Part shown: in pieces, positions 37,433 through 47,056 of the stretch
How positions within the stretch are numbered: position 1 is the stretch's first letter
How the letters are laid out: every line of letters starts with the position of its first letter
DNA from: JAWPMV01 sp039819665
GTDB taxonomy: Bacteria; Bacteroidota; Bacteroidia; J057
Length of the DNA: 64,000 nt
Assembly: GCA_039819665.1 (NCBI GenBank)
Contig: JBCBRM010000016.1
Span: 76,985-140,984, forward strand
Direction: 5' to 3'
Notes under the pieces: model-generated
Databases searched by the model: none
Told to the model about the DNA's origin: nothing
What the model saw: the letters and a program-made list of their open reading frames with translations, nothing else
Made by a program: the position numbers and the translations under genes

Positions 37433-38386
37433 ATGCCAAATTATCCAGACGGAAACGTACATATAGGTTTTATCAACGTGGGTATGGGAGACTGTACCGT
37501 GATTAAAGGGCCTCAGGGTGAGCTTGCAATTATAGATTGCGGGAGTACAAATTTTGGGGATACGAATATCAATCAAATAAGAACTGAAATTGAAGATTTA
37601 ATAGGAGGTTCTATTCAGGATATAGATTTTATTCTCATTACTCACTCCGACGCTGATCATTACAATCAAATTGGCCCTCTTGTTGGAAGTACGCCAATAG
37701 ATATTATCTATCATACAGACACAGCAGGAGAATTTAAGGATAACGGGTTCCGGAAATGGTATTTCGGTACGGGTAGCTTCAGAGGTAAAGGCTGTAATTG
37801 CACGAACGGTTTAGAAGAACTATTTCTCAATGAACCTACAGATCCATCTCCAAGACTTTTAGCCGATTGGAGCCATAATGGTGTAGCCTGTAGGATAGAG
37901 CTATTAGCAGCTAATGTATCAGCATATGATGTTGAGCAAGATGATCAAGCCTCATTTAGTAAAGCATATGAAAAAAATACCTTGAGTGCTGTCTTATGTG
38001 TTACTGCTAATACTCAAAAAATCCTCATTGCCGGTGATGCAACCAATCATACAGAAAAATTCCTTCTCGACAGAGCAGCAGATCTATCAGCTGGATTAAT
38101 TAGAGTCGGTCATCATGGAAGTAATAGTTCAAGTTCTCAGGAGTTTGTTGATGCAGTCGACCCAGGTTACTCAATTTTTAGTGCGTCTGCACATAACACA
38201 CATAGTTTACCAAAGTCATCCGTCGTTGCTCGCTGGCTTACTAAATCAACTGACCGACCTGAAAATCCTCACGATATCTATCATTATAATGATTTAACAT
38301 CCACCAGAACCCAGGAAGAGATAACAGAGAATATGTTCATGACAGGTACTTCTGGCTCCTTAACCTTCACCTTCCCCCAAAGCTAA
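37433..38386 (+). CDS. ComEC/Rec2-like metallo-beta-lactamase domain protein
   Basis: 317 aa from the ATG at 37433. INVGMGDCTVI and IIDCGST open the fold; the zinc motif is THSDADHYNQIG (H-x-D-x-D-H), followed by IAGDATNHTEK, GHHGSNSSSS and SASAHNTHSLP, the order of the ComEC C-terminal nuclease-like domain. There are no membrane helices, so it is a stand-alone soluble enzyme. Such proteins are hydrolases acting on nucleic acid or other phosphodiesters; the target is not known. It sits inside the giant-protein operon, 10 bases after one and 5 bases before the next gene, and is somewhat AT-richer than they are. Confidence 0.85.
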   Translation: MPNYPDGNVHIGFINVGMGDCTVIKGPQGELAIIDCGSTNFGDTNINQIRTEIEDLIGGSIQDIDFILITHSDADHYNQIGPLVGSTPIDIIYHTDTAGEFKDNGFRKWYFGTGSFRGKGCNCTNGLEELFLNEPTDPSPRLLADWSHNGVACRIELLAANVSAYDVEQDDQASFSKAYEKNTLSAVLCVTANTQKILIAGDATNHTEKFLLDRAADLSAGLIRVGHHGSNSSSSQEFVDAVDPGYSIFSASAHNTHSLPKSSVVARWLTKSTDRPENPHDIYHYNDLTSTRTQEEITENMFMTGTSGSLTFTFPQS

Positions 38387-38391
38387 TTCTC

Positions 38392-41300
38392 ATGTCCGAT
38401 AATAAATCAACTATAGATTTTCTCGCCCTGTATCCGGAGTTCACCCTCAGTGGTGGGCTTAGGGAAGGGACTGCTCCGATAAAAATAAAAGCCCTGGCCA
38501 ACAAATTGGCTCCAGGTCTTCCTTCACCTCCGGATAATCTGGAAATAACTCAATTTTTTTTCTCAGCTAATCCCAAATACAAACGATTTGAAATCGAAGG
38601 TGAGGTAGTAAATCTATGGAGTCTGGACTTGGGCAGTCTGGGGAGTTTTTCTATTGAATCCTTGTACCTCTATCTGAACTACAGCCCCCAGGCGACGGAA
38701 ATGCTTTTCCGGGGAGAGCTAGATATCATAGGAAAGCACTTTATTCTGGAAGCGGAAAATAGACGAGAGAAATCAGGCAGGCAAACTAGTAGCGAGTGGA
38801 TATTTCGGGGAGCTCTGGCAGAAGGAGATGTAATTTCCATAACTGATTTGGTAAAAGAAACCCTGGATTTGGATGGTACAGATTTGGGGGACTATGGATT
38901 TAGCGAATTACAGATCAATCAGCTTGGATTTGAGACTCAAACAGGCGCAAATACAACCGCCAAATTCTACGCAGGCCTCTTGTGGGATACCGGAGTGAGT
39001 TTTGATGCAGGCGAAAACCTGATTATAGAATCTGCGGTCCTCATTGAAAAGGATGCCAGCGGTTATAGTGGTCAAATTGGAGGGAAAGTGCAGGCTTCCA
39101 TCCCCTTCTTTGAGAATCTGGAGATGGAGGCAATCTATGCCTTTGAGCAGGACAACAATAAGTTAGACTTCAAGCTCCAACTCGGAATCCTTGCATTCAA
39201 CGCAACTTTTGAAGACGAAGAAGGAGATAAGGAATTGACTTTCACCCTGGAAGGAAGTGAATTACCTTCTTTTGGAGAAATTTTAGCCGGAATGATTCAG
39301 CTTATCGATCCGACTGAAGATGATTTCGCACTGGACTATCCCTGGAATCTCCTAAATGAAATTGAGTTATCCGATCTAACTGACAATTTAAGTGTTATTG
39401 TAAACCTTAGTACGAGATCTGTCAGTTTGGATTATAATGGCAGTTTGAGTCCTGCCGCCTTTGAATCCTTCGGTATAAATATAACTGGCTTTTCACTCAA
39501 CTACAGCAGACCCAAAAACCAGAAGTCCAGTATTTCTTTGGGATTTGGTGGGGATATATTTGGGCAAAGTATTCCTGCATTCGATCCGATGGGCGATGGT
39601 CCTCCCGAAGTTGCAGGAGCCAGTGTTTTTAGCATCAATTATCTGGGACTTGGTCAGCATGTTTCTCTACGACCCGAAGTCCAATCCCAATTGGAGAGCA
39701 TCAATCAATTTATAGATGCCTACAAATCGGATATGCTACCTGTTCCTCCGGATGAAAGATCGAAAGTCGCCTTGCCAGACGGAGGTGCAGTCATTTTCAA
39801 TAAAGAAAGTGGATGGTTGATTGGAGCTCAATTGGAGTTGATCAAGACCATCAAGATGAGTGTGATCTTTAACGATCCCTATGTCTATGGCTTACGACTT
39901 GAATTGGCAGGCCCGGGAGCAAAAGCCTTCAGCGGCCTAAAATTTGAAATTCTCTATGTTCGCATCAGTGACACCATAGGCAAGTATCACGTTGACCTCA
40001 CTTTACCCGATTTATTCCGGTACCTGCAATTTGGAGCCGTTTCGGTTACCCTGCCCATAATTGTCATTGATATTTATACCAATGGCGATTTTAAACTGGA
40101 TTTAGGATTTCCCTATAATCTCAACTTTGCACGCTCCTTTGCTATCGAAGTATTTCCCTTTACAGGAGCAGGTGGATTTTATTTTAATAAACTTAGCGCT
40201 GCAACGGCTACCAGTACTCCCCCAACGGAGGTGGGTATTTTTGATCCGGTTATTGAGTTTGGAATAGGGCTGAAAGTTGGCCTGGGAAAAACCTTTAACA
40301 AAGGACCCTTAAAAGCTGAGATAAGCATCACTGTGCAGGGAATGTTGGAAGGAGTAATTTCATGGTTCGAACCCTCTGAAGGAGGAGACAAAGTAGACTA
40401 TTTCTATATTAAAGGGGCAGTTGCAATTGTCGGTAGAGTATATGGTGCCGTTGATTTCAAAGTCATCAAGGTTGAAGTTGAAATCCTCGCAAGAGCGATG
40501 GTGCAATTTGTAGTAGAATCCTACAGAGCCAGTCTACTTGTTTTATCTGCAGAGGTTTCCGTAAAAGCTTCCGTGAAGATTGCCTTTATTAAGGTCAAGT
40601 TCTCCTTTAGCCTTGAGATTGTCCAAAGATTTACCATAGGTTCAGATTCTATTGCACCCTGGGATAGAAAGACCAAATCTATTGCTCCCGCAAGACGCTC
40701 AGCTAGAACCTTTGCGAGTAGAGGTATCTTACCTGCAAGTATATTGGATTGGAATAAAAATGAAGTACTTGATTCCCCTGAGAGCATAAAATTATATTTC
40801 CAACCTGCTGTCACAAAAGATAAAAATGGGGTACAGGGAATCGGATTCTTATACATCCAGAATTCCATTCCTTTTACAGAAGATAATCCCGAAACCTTCA
40901 AAGGGCATGCAAATGAAACAAAAAGTGATTTTGACAAATTAGCCCTGGCTGCGATTCACTGGGCCATAGTTGCGTCCCTACAGCCCACAAATCCTTCAGA
41001 TACCAGTCTTAACGTTACACTCCAGAACCTGAAAGATCTTTACGAGGATTTACTCGATGCTGAAAGTCAGGCGCCAGCTGCTTTCGACTATGAAGAGTTA
41101 TTACGATTTATTAAGGTCAATTTCAATATAGAAATATGTGATTGTAAAGAGGAGACCAGTGTTTCTGCTTTCCCCATGTTCTCTGAATTTGCCATGAATG
41201 TGAATGCAGGCCCTGATATAGATTTCACCAGTTTCACGGTTTCAGATGTAAACACCTATCAAAATCATTTTCAGGATCTTCAAGTTCAGCTTGAAGGCAG

Positions 41301-44300
41301 CGAAGCAGGAGATGTTCAACTGGCCAATAATAACCAAAGAGCCCTTACTGATTATCTCCTGATGGACTATATCGGCATGGTCATCCGTATGGGCATACAG
41401 GATCTAATTGACAATTGGGAATCTGAGTCCTTCGGAATGGAGGAAAGTGAAATTGCGCCTTTGACCTTGGAGAAACTTTTGGATTTCTTAAATGAAGAAG
41501 GAAGCTTAAACCATATAGCCGGTATGGCTTCCCGTTTTCTCTTGCACGGTTTACGATTACCTAAAGATGATGCAGGGACAGAAATTGAAGGCCTTTATGT
41601 TCTAAGTGGCCAGCAGTTTAGCATTACAGACTTGAGTAGCAAACCTAAAGTAAATCTAAAGAAACTGGAAGAAGATGAGTTAACAAATCTTCCCGAGGAT
41701 CTGAGGTCTTTGGATTGGATTACTTTAGTAGATGATGGCACAGGTGGGGCTGCAGAGGGAGAGTTGTTGTACGAATTCTCCGATGAGCTGATGAGTTTTG
41801 CTTCTGATATAAATGGAAGCATAAGTCTGGATTCTCCAGTTCCCAATTTATTGGATTTCTTTGCTCCGGAGAACCTTCATTTTCCCATACAGCAAGCCAG
41901 CAAATGGGAAGCATTCCTGAATTCCACTACTTCTAATAAAACCCTGTTTACTTTACCCAATAGCCTGCAATCCTACCTAAGGGAACAAGCAGACTCCCAA
42001 AGCCTTGAATTGATTATATCGGAAGTTAGTGATGATGGAAAAAGCCTCGTTCCTATTAGTACATCATTTACCGCAAACTGGGCCACCCAAATTTCACTAA
42101 AAATCAAGAGAACTTCTGATCAGGATACAGGAATTTATGAATTAGTGGGTGTGGATGAATATGCAAAAGATGTATTGGAAAGTTTCCTTCCGGATAAGCT
42201 CAATGGAGAAATTGTTTTGGCGTATAGCCAGGAGAAAAATGTGTTAAAAAACGTAGAGCCTTCTGCTTGTTTTATCCTGAAGACCAATCTTTCCACGGAA
42301 ACCCATGCGAGTAGAAATATTGGAAGTCGCACAAGAAGTTTAGACATCCCTCAAATCTCCAGTACTGAATTCATCAGCGCTTCTATGCTTGGAAGTGATA
42401 CAAATCGCAGTGAATTTATACGTCTGATATGGGAAGCGAGCACAGTCAATACCGGAGGATTTTATCTTTACTATGAAGAATCGCCAAATGTCTTCTTACC
42501 AGATGAGATCTTTGAAGATGGTACCAATGCAACCCTGAGCCTGATTCTACATGCTGCACATGATAATGAGGCGGAGAAATACAGCAGTTGCCTGATCCTG
42601 GATGGCGAATGGGACAATAAAGAATTTGATATTCGGGTTGAATCGTCTGAGACCTATCAGGTTCAACTCGTACCCACCGGACACATCGATCTGAATGTGG
42701 CCATCGATAACTATAGCGACAAACTGGAACTGGCTAAAATTGTCGAAGATGACGGAGCCACCTTAAAATCTGATCCTGCTTCTGACACAGGCACTAGCCT
42801 TGAAAAGGATACCTTGCTTCGCGTGCTAACTAAATCTGAAGATGGAAGCCATTGTCAGGTCTCACTTCTTAGCAATCCAGAAACGAGTGGATGGGTGGCT
42901 GAAAGTAGTATAGAAATGACTGCTACAGCTAAGGACAAACTTCAGAACCTATATCAATTATTAGGATATCAAGTCAAGGAAAAAACCAACACCTTCACAA
43001 AAAGTACGGAAGCCTTGCCAGCAGGACCAAAAGATTCAAATGATCAGTGGTCCTATGAAATGGCAATTCCTTATTTCAATTTCGCCGATAACTCGATTAA
43101 TAATTTCGTTAGTCCGCCTAACTCAGCAGCCCAACTTCCTCCAAAGGAAAAGAATCCTTATGCTGGAATCGGGCATCAAATTGATCTTGAATTCTATTGG
43201 CAGGATCTCTACGGAAACAGGCTAGCGGATAGCGAGAAATGGAACAATCCATATGATCTTTCCTATAATGATCCGATAATCGGGATCAATCAATGGCCGA
43301 ATGTAAAAGAACAATTCCATCTGGAGACGGCGAGTGCAAATCAAGCTAAAGTAGTCCTGAGTTTTGGTTTTGATATTACTTCCTATCAGGAAGGTGCAGC
43401 AAGTATCCAATCTCTACTTGACAAATGTACCGCAGCAAGAACCCGCTACCAGCAAATCTTCTATCAAATGAGAGATGGAGATATAGGTGCGGAAGTAGAA
43501 CAAAGTATTACCACTTCTGCTAACTATCAGTTGACGGAAGCAGACATCAATACCCTGAGAGAATTTGTAGATGGGATTTATCTTTATCTCGATAGTTGGA
43601 TCGCTACCCTGACAATCCAGACCCCTACAGCTAGCCTGGATAGCTTAGCTATCTCTGCTCCTAGCAGTCCTGCGAGCAAACAAATTGAGTTCGATCTGAC
43701 TATCAGTGAGCTGAATACCACAACGAAACAAACGGAATTCCTGTATCCGAATACGTTCACCTTCCCACTGAACGTACAATTACATGTATTCAGAGATTCA
43801 CTAAAAGGAGACAGCACTGTTGAACCTAGTGTAAAAACTGCATCTGCAAGACTTTCCCCCAAAAGCAGCCCAACGGAAAACAGTGCTGAAGGTAGTAACT
43901 ATAGAAATTTTGCTGAAAGCTTCGAAGCTGCCTGTCCTGGCTTACACCTGGCGATCAGTCGTACCCGCAAAAACATCCAACCCGGAGAACCAGACCCAGA
44001 TGGTTTGTATATCGTCCAGTTAGGAGACAATGGAGTGAAGTACAATGTGCAGGAAATTCAACCTATGTTCTTCTCAAGTCCTCCAGTTTCCAATTCCCTA
44101 TCAAATGGGGAGGTGCTTATTGATACCTTTGATAGCACGACCGGATTAGGGGTAGGAGCAGCGGGAAACCAACGCTTTGATACCATAGATTTGAATGTAC
44201 TGGCTCGCGACTTCCTGCTCGCTGTTGAAGATTTCCTCTCCCCCGAACAAGTGGTAAATCTGTATGCACTTGCAAATGCCGATGATGCAGATACAGAAAC

Positions 44301-46218
44301 AGTAACTAACATTGAGGAAATCATTAAACTAAAGCAGGAATTAGCCAATATCATTGCCTCTCGTATAGAGCCAATATTACAGTCGGACAATACAAAGACT
44401 AACGGAGAATTCCTGGAACCTCTCAAAACCAGAATTGAGAAAGCAGCTCTAAAACTTCAACAAGCACTTGCCATTGATCTGGTATATGGATATGATATTG
44501 AGACCATCGTGCAATATCCAGTAAGTGTTTCCGTGAAGCCAGGCCTGAGTATTCCTTCAGGGGAAACTGCTCCAAGAATAGCAGGAAAACCCAGAATAAA
44601 AAGCCTAAAACGAGGGGGAACAGATGCATCCCTGAAATCCGTGGACTTTAGCCTTTCCGCTTCAAAGATTTCCCTTACAGATTCCAATTCCTATTTAACC
44701 TTTCTCTTCAATACGCAGAGTCCGGAAAAATACGAGGACATAGAGCTGGAAATGGTATTTGATGCCAATGACCTGGAGTATAACATTGAAAAGATAAATG
44801 GACCCCAAAGTTATGATGCATCAGACTGGTTGACCTTCATCATTCCTTTATCCGAAAAAACTGAGACCTTCAAAGGAAATGCTACTCAAAATCCAAATGA
44901 GTTGGGCAAAACCCGGATTCCGATTCCTTTGCGCTATTATCCTACGCCTCCTTCTCTAATCAGTCAGCGAGCAGTTGTGGATGAAAGTAGCGAGAAAGTA
45001 TTTGCTGATATCAGGCAATGGGAGTATGAAATAAAATACGAGCATCCAGATGTTGCACAGGATTCTATTTTGATCCATATGGAGGCTAATCAGGTACCGA
45101 AAAGCAGTAATCTCAAATCTGCTGTTCGTAGTCTGTTTGAGGAATTAATGAACTTCTCCAAAGTATATCCGACTATTCAGACTGCTTTAAATGATGCTAC
45201 GATAACAGCTAATACAGCTCAGCGGATAGCGACAATAAAAGCTTTGAAGACGCTCATGAGTCAGGTAAAAACCTCCTGGAATTCTCATAACATTACAGAC
45301 TCCTCAACTTCTACTCTGAGCAAACATTATCGTGTTGAAGAAAAGATTCTGATAGAGGACGAAAAAGAAATCAAGGAAATTAGCATTCACAAACTAAGGG
45401 CTGAATTTCCTAATCCTTATATAAACCTCCCGGCCTATGAAAACATCATTGAGCCTAATTCGCCTTCAGGGACAACTGATACCAGCATAAGTTATCAGTT
45501 TAGGGAGCTAGAGGATTCAGAGGCTTTACTGGATACTGGAGATTCCAGTATTCCGGATCGGACCCTCTCAATTCCGGATTGGGATATCATTAACACCCAA
45601 AATTTATGGGCAAAGATTTGGTTGGAACGAAACCAGTTTCTCATAGAAGGGATAGAGACAAATCCAGTCTTCATCTTCCGCACCCCCTTTGTCCAATTCA
45701 ATTCTCCGGTTACTCCTTTATTGATCAATGAGACCGAATGGGACATTGCAGATCTTCGAGCCAATACAAATGTGAGGGTCAATCTCGAGACGCATATAAA
45801 TAATATGTTTCAGCAAGTATTACCTTCTATATCCGAACAGGATTACTCCATTCGAATAGCCTGTAGATATGGATTTGCCATGGCTGAAGGTAGCTTAGGC
45901 AGCAAAGACCTCAACACCTACCTTCCCGTCTTAATGGGCGTAAAATTTGATCTGGATGCAGGTGATGATCTCATGACTCAAAGTAGCGAATTGAGAAATA
46001 ACCTATGTACTTCCCTGGAAAACTGGCTGAACCAGAATGCTCCATTAAGGAACAAAGGCCTGATTGTCTTTAGCATCAGCATTTTCTCTGGATTAAAAGA
46101 AGAAGGCGCAGCAGATGGAGATCCTGGTAATCTCCCCAATATGCCTTTACTTAAGATAGAGCATTTGGGCCTAAAACTCGTGGATATAGAATCTGTAAGC
46201 CATGTTAAAGCAGGATAA
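38392..46218 (+). CDS. Giant beta-rich protein with SH3-like segment (2608 aa)
   Basis: Third giant of the operon, without a signal peptide. Residues 1-760 are regular beta repeats (LGSLGSFSIESLYLYLNYS, INITGFSLNYSRPKN), ending in a strongly amphipathic region (about 620-760) with runs such as AEVSVKASVKIAFIKVKFSF. A mixed helical part follows, then a stretch at about 1440-1510 that reads like a bacterial SH3 domain (KIVEDDGATLKSDPASDTGT, LLRVLTKSEDG, GWVAESSIEM). The C-terminal third is beta-rich again, with a Ser/Thr-rich insert. No enzymatic motif was found. Possible DUF6603-type relationship, not verifiable by eye. A strong terminator follows. Confidence 0.68.
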   Translation: MSDNKSTIDFLALYPEFTLSGGLREGTAPIKIKALANKLAPGLPSPPDNLEITQFFFSANPKYKRFEIEGEVVNLWSLDLGSLGSFSIESLYLYLNYSPQATEMLFRGELDIIGKHFILEAENRREKSGRQTSSEWIFRGALAEGDVISITDLVKETLDLDGTDLGDYGFSELQINQLGFETQTGANTTAKFYAGLLWDTGVSFDAGENLIIESAVLIEKDASGYSGQIGGKVQASIPFFENLEMEAIYAFEQDNNKLDFKLQLGILAFNATFEDEEGDKELTFTLEGSELPSFGEILAGMIQLIDPTEDDFALDYPWNLLNEIELSDLTDNLSVIVNLSTRSVSLDYNGSLSPAAFESFGINITGFSLNYSRPKNQKSSISLGFGGDIFGQSIPAFDPMGDGPPEVAGASVFSINYLGLGQHVSLRPEVQSQLESINQFIDAYKSDMLPVPPDERSKVALPDGGAVIFNKESGWLIGAQLELIKTIKMSVIFNDPYVYGLRLELAGPGAKAFSGLKFEILYVRISDTIGKYHVDLTLPDLFRYLQFGAVSVTLPIIVIDIYTNGDFKLDLGFPYNLNFARSFAIEVFPFTGAGGFYFNKLSAATATSTPPTEVGIFDPVIEFGIGLKVGLGKTFNKGPLKAEISITVQGMLEGVISWFEPSEGGDKVDYFYIKGAVAIVGRVYGAVDFKVIKVEVEILARAMVQFVVESYRASLLVLSAEVSVKASVKIAFIKVKFSFSLEIVQRFTIGSDSIAPWDRKTKSIAPARRSARTFASRGILPASILDWNKNEVLDSPESIKLYFQPAVTKDKNGVQGIGFLYIQNSIPFTEDNPETFKGHANETKSDFDKLALAAIHWAIVASLQPTNPSDTSLNVTLQNLKDLYEDLLDAESQAPAAFDYEELLRFIKVNFNIEICDCKEETSVSAFPMFSEFAMNVNAGPDIDFTSFTVSDVNTYQNHFQDLQVQLEGSEAGDVQLANNNQRALTDYLLMDYIGMVIRMGIQDLIDNWESESFGMEESEIAPLTLEKLLDFLNEEGSLNHIAGMASRFLLHGLRLPKDDAGTEIEGLYVLSGQQFSITDLSSKPKVNLKKLEEDELTNLPEDLRSLDWITLVDDGTGGAAEGELLYEFSDELMSFASDINGSISLDSPVPNLLDFFAPENLHFPIQQASKWEAFLNSTTSNKTLFTLPNSLQSYLREQADSQSLELIISEVSDDGKSLVPISTSFTANWATQISLKIKRTSDQDTGIYELVGVDEYAKDVLESFLPDKLNGEIVLAYSQEKNVLKNVEPSACFILKTNLSTETHASRNIGSRTRSLDIPQISSTEFISASMLGSDTNRSEFIRLIWEASTVNTGGFYLYYEESPNVFLPDEIFEDGTNATLSLILHAAHDNEAEKYSSCLILDGEWDNKEFDIRVESSETYQVQLVPTGHIDLNVAIDNYSDKLELAKIVEDDGATLKSDPASDTGTSLEKDTLLRVLTKSEDGSHCQVSLLSNPETSGWVAESSIEMTATAKDKLQNLYQLLGYQVKEKTNTFTKSTEALPAGPKDSNDQWSYEMAIPYFNFADNSINNFVSPPNSAAQLPPKEKNPYAGIGHQIDLEFYWQDLYGNRLADSEKWNNPYDLSYNDPIIGINQWPNVKEQFHLETASANQAKVVLSFGFDITSYQEGAASIQSLLDKCTAARTRYQQIFYQMRDGDIGAEVEQSITTSANYQLTEADINTLREFVDGIYLYLDSWIATLTIQTPTASLDSLAISAPSSPASKQIEFDLTISELNTTTKQTEFLYPNTFTFPLNVQLHVFRDSLKGDSTVEPSVKTASARLSPKSSPTENSAEGSNYRNFAESFEAACPGLHLAISRTRKNIQPGEPDPDGLYIVQLGDNGVKYNVQEIQPMFFSSPPVSNSLSNGEVLIDTFDSTTGLGVGAAGNQRFDTIDLNVLARDFLLAVEDFLSPEQVVNLYALANADDADTETVTNIEEIIKLKQELANIIASRIEPILQSDNTKTNGEFLEPLKTRIEKAALKLQQALAIDLVYGYDIETIVQYPVSVSVKPGLSIPSGETAPRIAGKPRIKSLKRGGTDASLKSVDFSLSASKISLTDSNSYLTFLFNTQSPEKYEDIELEMVFDANDLEYNIEKINGPQSYDASDWLTFIIPLSEKTETFKGNATQNPNELGKTRIPIPLRYYPTPPSLISQRAVVDESSEKVFADIRQWEYEIKYEHPDVAQDSILIHMEANQVPKSSNLKSAVRSLFEELMNFSKVYPTIQTALNDATITANTAQRIATIKALKTLMSQVKTSWNSHNITDSSTSTLSKHYRVEEKILIEDEKEIKEISIHKLRAEFPNPYINLPAYENIIEPNSPSGTTDTSISYQFRELEDSEALLDTGDSSIPDRTLSIPDWDIINTQNLWAKIWLERNQFLIEGIETNPVFIFRTPFVQFNSPVTPLLINETEWDIADLRANTNVRVNLETHINNMFQQVLPSISEQDYSIRIACRYGFAMAEGSLGSKDLNTYLPVLMGVKFDLDAGDDLMTQSSELRNNLCTSLENWLNQNAPLRNKGLIVFSISIFSGLKEEGAADGDPGNLPNMPLLKIEHLGLKLVDIESVSHVKAG

Positions 46219-46236
46219 TAAGTATAGATAATTCAC

Positions 46237-46270
46237 AAAAAAAGCTCCTCAAATTGAGGAGCTTTTTTTT
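46237..46270. terminator. Strong bidirectional terminator
   Basis: A7-GCTCCTC (46237-46250) faces GAGGAGC-T7 (46256-46269) around a 5-base loop; it ends both the giant-protein operon and the convergent ExbB/MotA-like gene. Confidence 0.9.
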
Positions 46271-46284
46271 GTGATTGGATCACC

Positions 46285-47043
46285 TTAGGCAGGTACGTAA
46301 ATCCTACTGATCAAATTGTCGATGATATAAGACTTGGTACGAGAATAAAAGGTATCGATATTTTCCAGGTAACGGTGATAAAAGAAATTCAGAATCAATC
46401 CTATCAACAAAGCTACCAATGTAGTGTCAAAAGCGATGTTCAGGTTGCGGGTAATCTCGGGCATCCCTTCTTCCGTCTGGGCCAGGTGAGCCATACCGAT
46501 AGAAGATGACAAACCGATCAAAGTTCCGATGAAGCCCAAAGAAATGATGGCTCCGAGCAGGTATCGAACAATCTCCAATTTGGATTCCAGTTCTTCCTTG
46601 CTATTGTCAACCTGTGCATTGAATACCTGCAGGGTATCAGGGATAGACTTATCGTTACGATACTGCGTACAGGCTTTCTTGATGAAATTGGTGATCATGA
46701 AACGCTTGCCGGTTTTCTCCAACTCGATCACGTCCAATTTAATCTTACCTACTTCTTCCGGAGAAAGAACCAGTTGATCTTTTTCAGGAAGGAGATTTAG
46801 CTTAAATCCTTCAAATTCGGTTTTGATGGCTTTCCTTCTTTCAAATAGCTCAAAAAGGCTATAGAAAAAGAGTATGTAGATCGCAGCCTGGATATATCCT
46901 TTTCCAGAGCCTCCCAGGATTTCAAAGAAACGGTGTAGACCGGATACTCCTTCAAATAGATTTCCCAGAAGCGTTAGAGCTGTCCAGAGCCCCAAAGCGG
47001 CAACTATACTAAATATCAGCTGAGTTAATTTCGTCTTAAACAT
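46285..47043 (-). CDS. ExbB/TolQ/MotA-like ion channel subunit
   Basis: 252 aa from the ATG at 47043 (MFKTKLTQ), which leaves a 13-base gap; the earlier in-frame start would overlap the upstream gene. Four hydrophobic segments: two near the N-terminus and two (about residues 163-190 and 215-238) flanking the segment LLGAIISLGFIGTLIGLSSS and the conserved NIAFDTTLVALLIGLILNF, which is the TM3-TM4 signature of the MotA/TolQ/ExbB family. A cytoplasmic loop of about 100 residues separates the pairs. It is expected to form the pore with the ExbD/MotB-like product of the preceding gene. Confidence 0.83.
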   Translation of the reverse strand: MFKTKLTQLIFSIVAALGLWTALTLLGNLFEGVSGLHRFFEILGGSGKGYIQAAIYILFFYSLFELFERRKAIKTEFEGFKLNLLPEKDQLVLSPEEVGKIKLDVIELEKTGKRFMITNFIKKACTQYRNDKSIPDTLQVFNAQVDNSKEELESKLEIVRYLLGAIISLGFIGTLIGLSSSIGMAHLAQTEEGMPEITRNLNIAFDTTLVALLIGLILNFFYHRYLENIDTFYSRTKSYIIDNLISRIYVPA

Positions 47044-47056
47044 ATCTTTTGAGATT

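Noticed and set aside
28556..46218. Contractile injection system or Tc-toxin locus
   Set aside because: No sheath, tube, baseplate, spike or AAA+ gene is present, and none of the giants shows Tc/Rhs repeats. Only the presence of large proteins suggested it.
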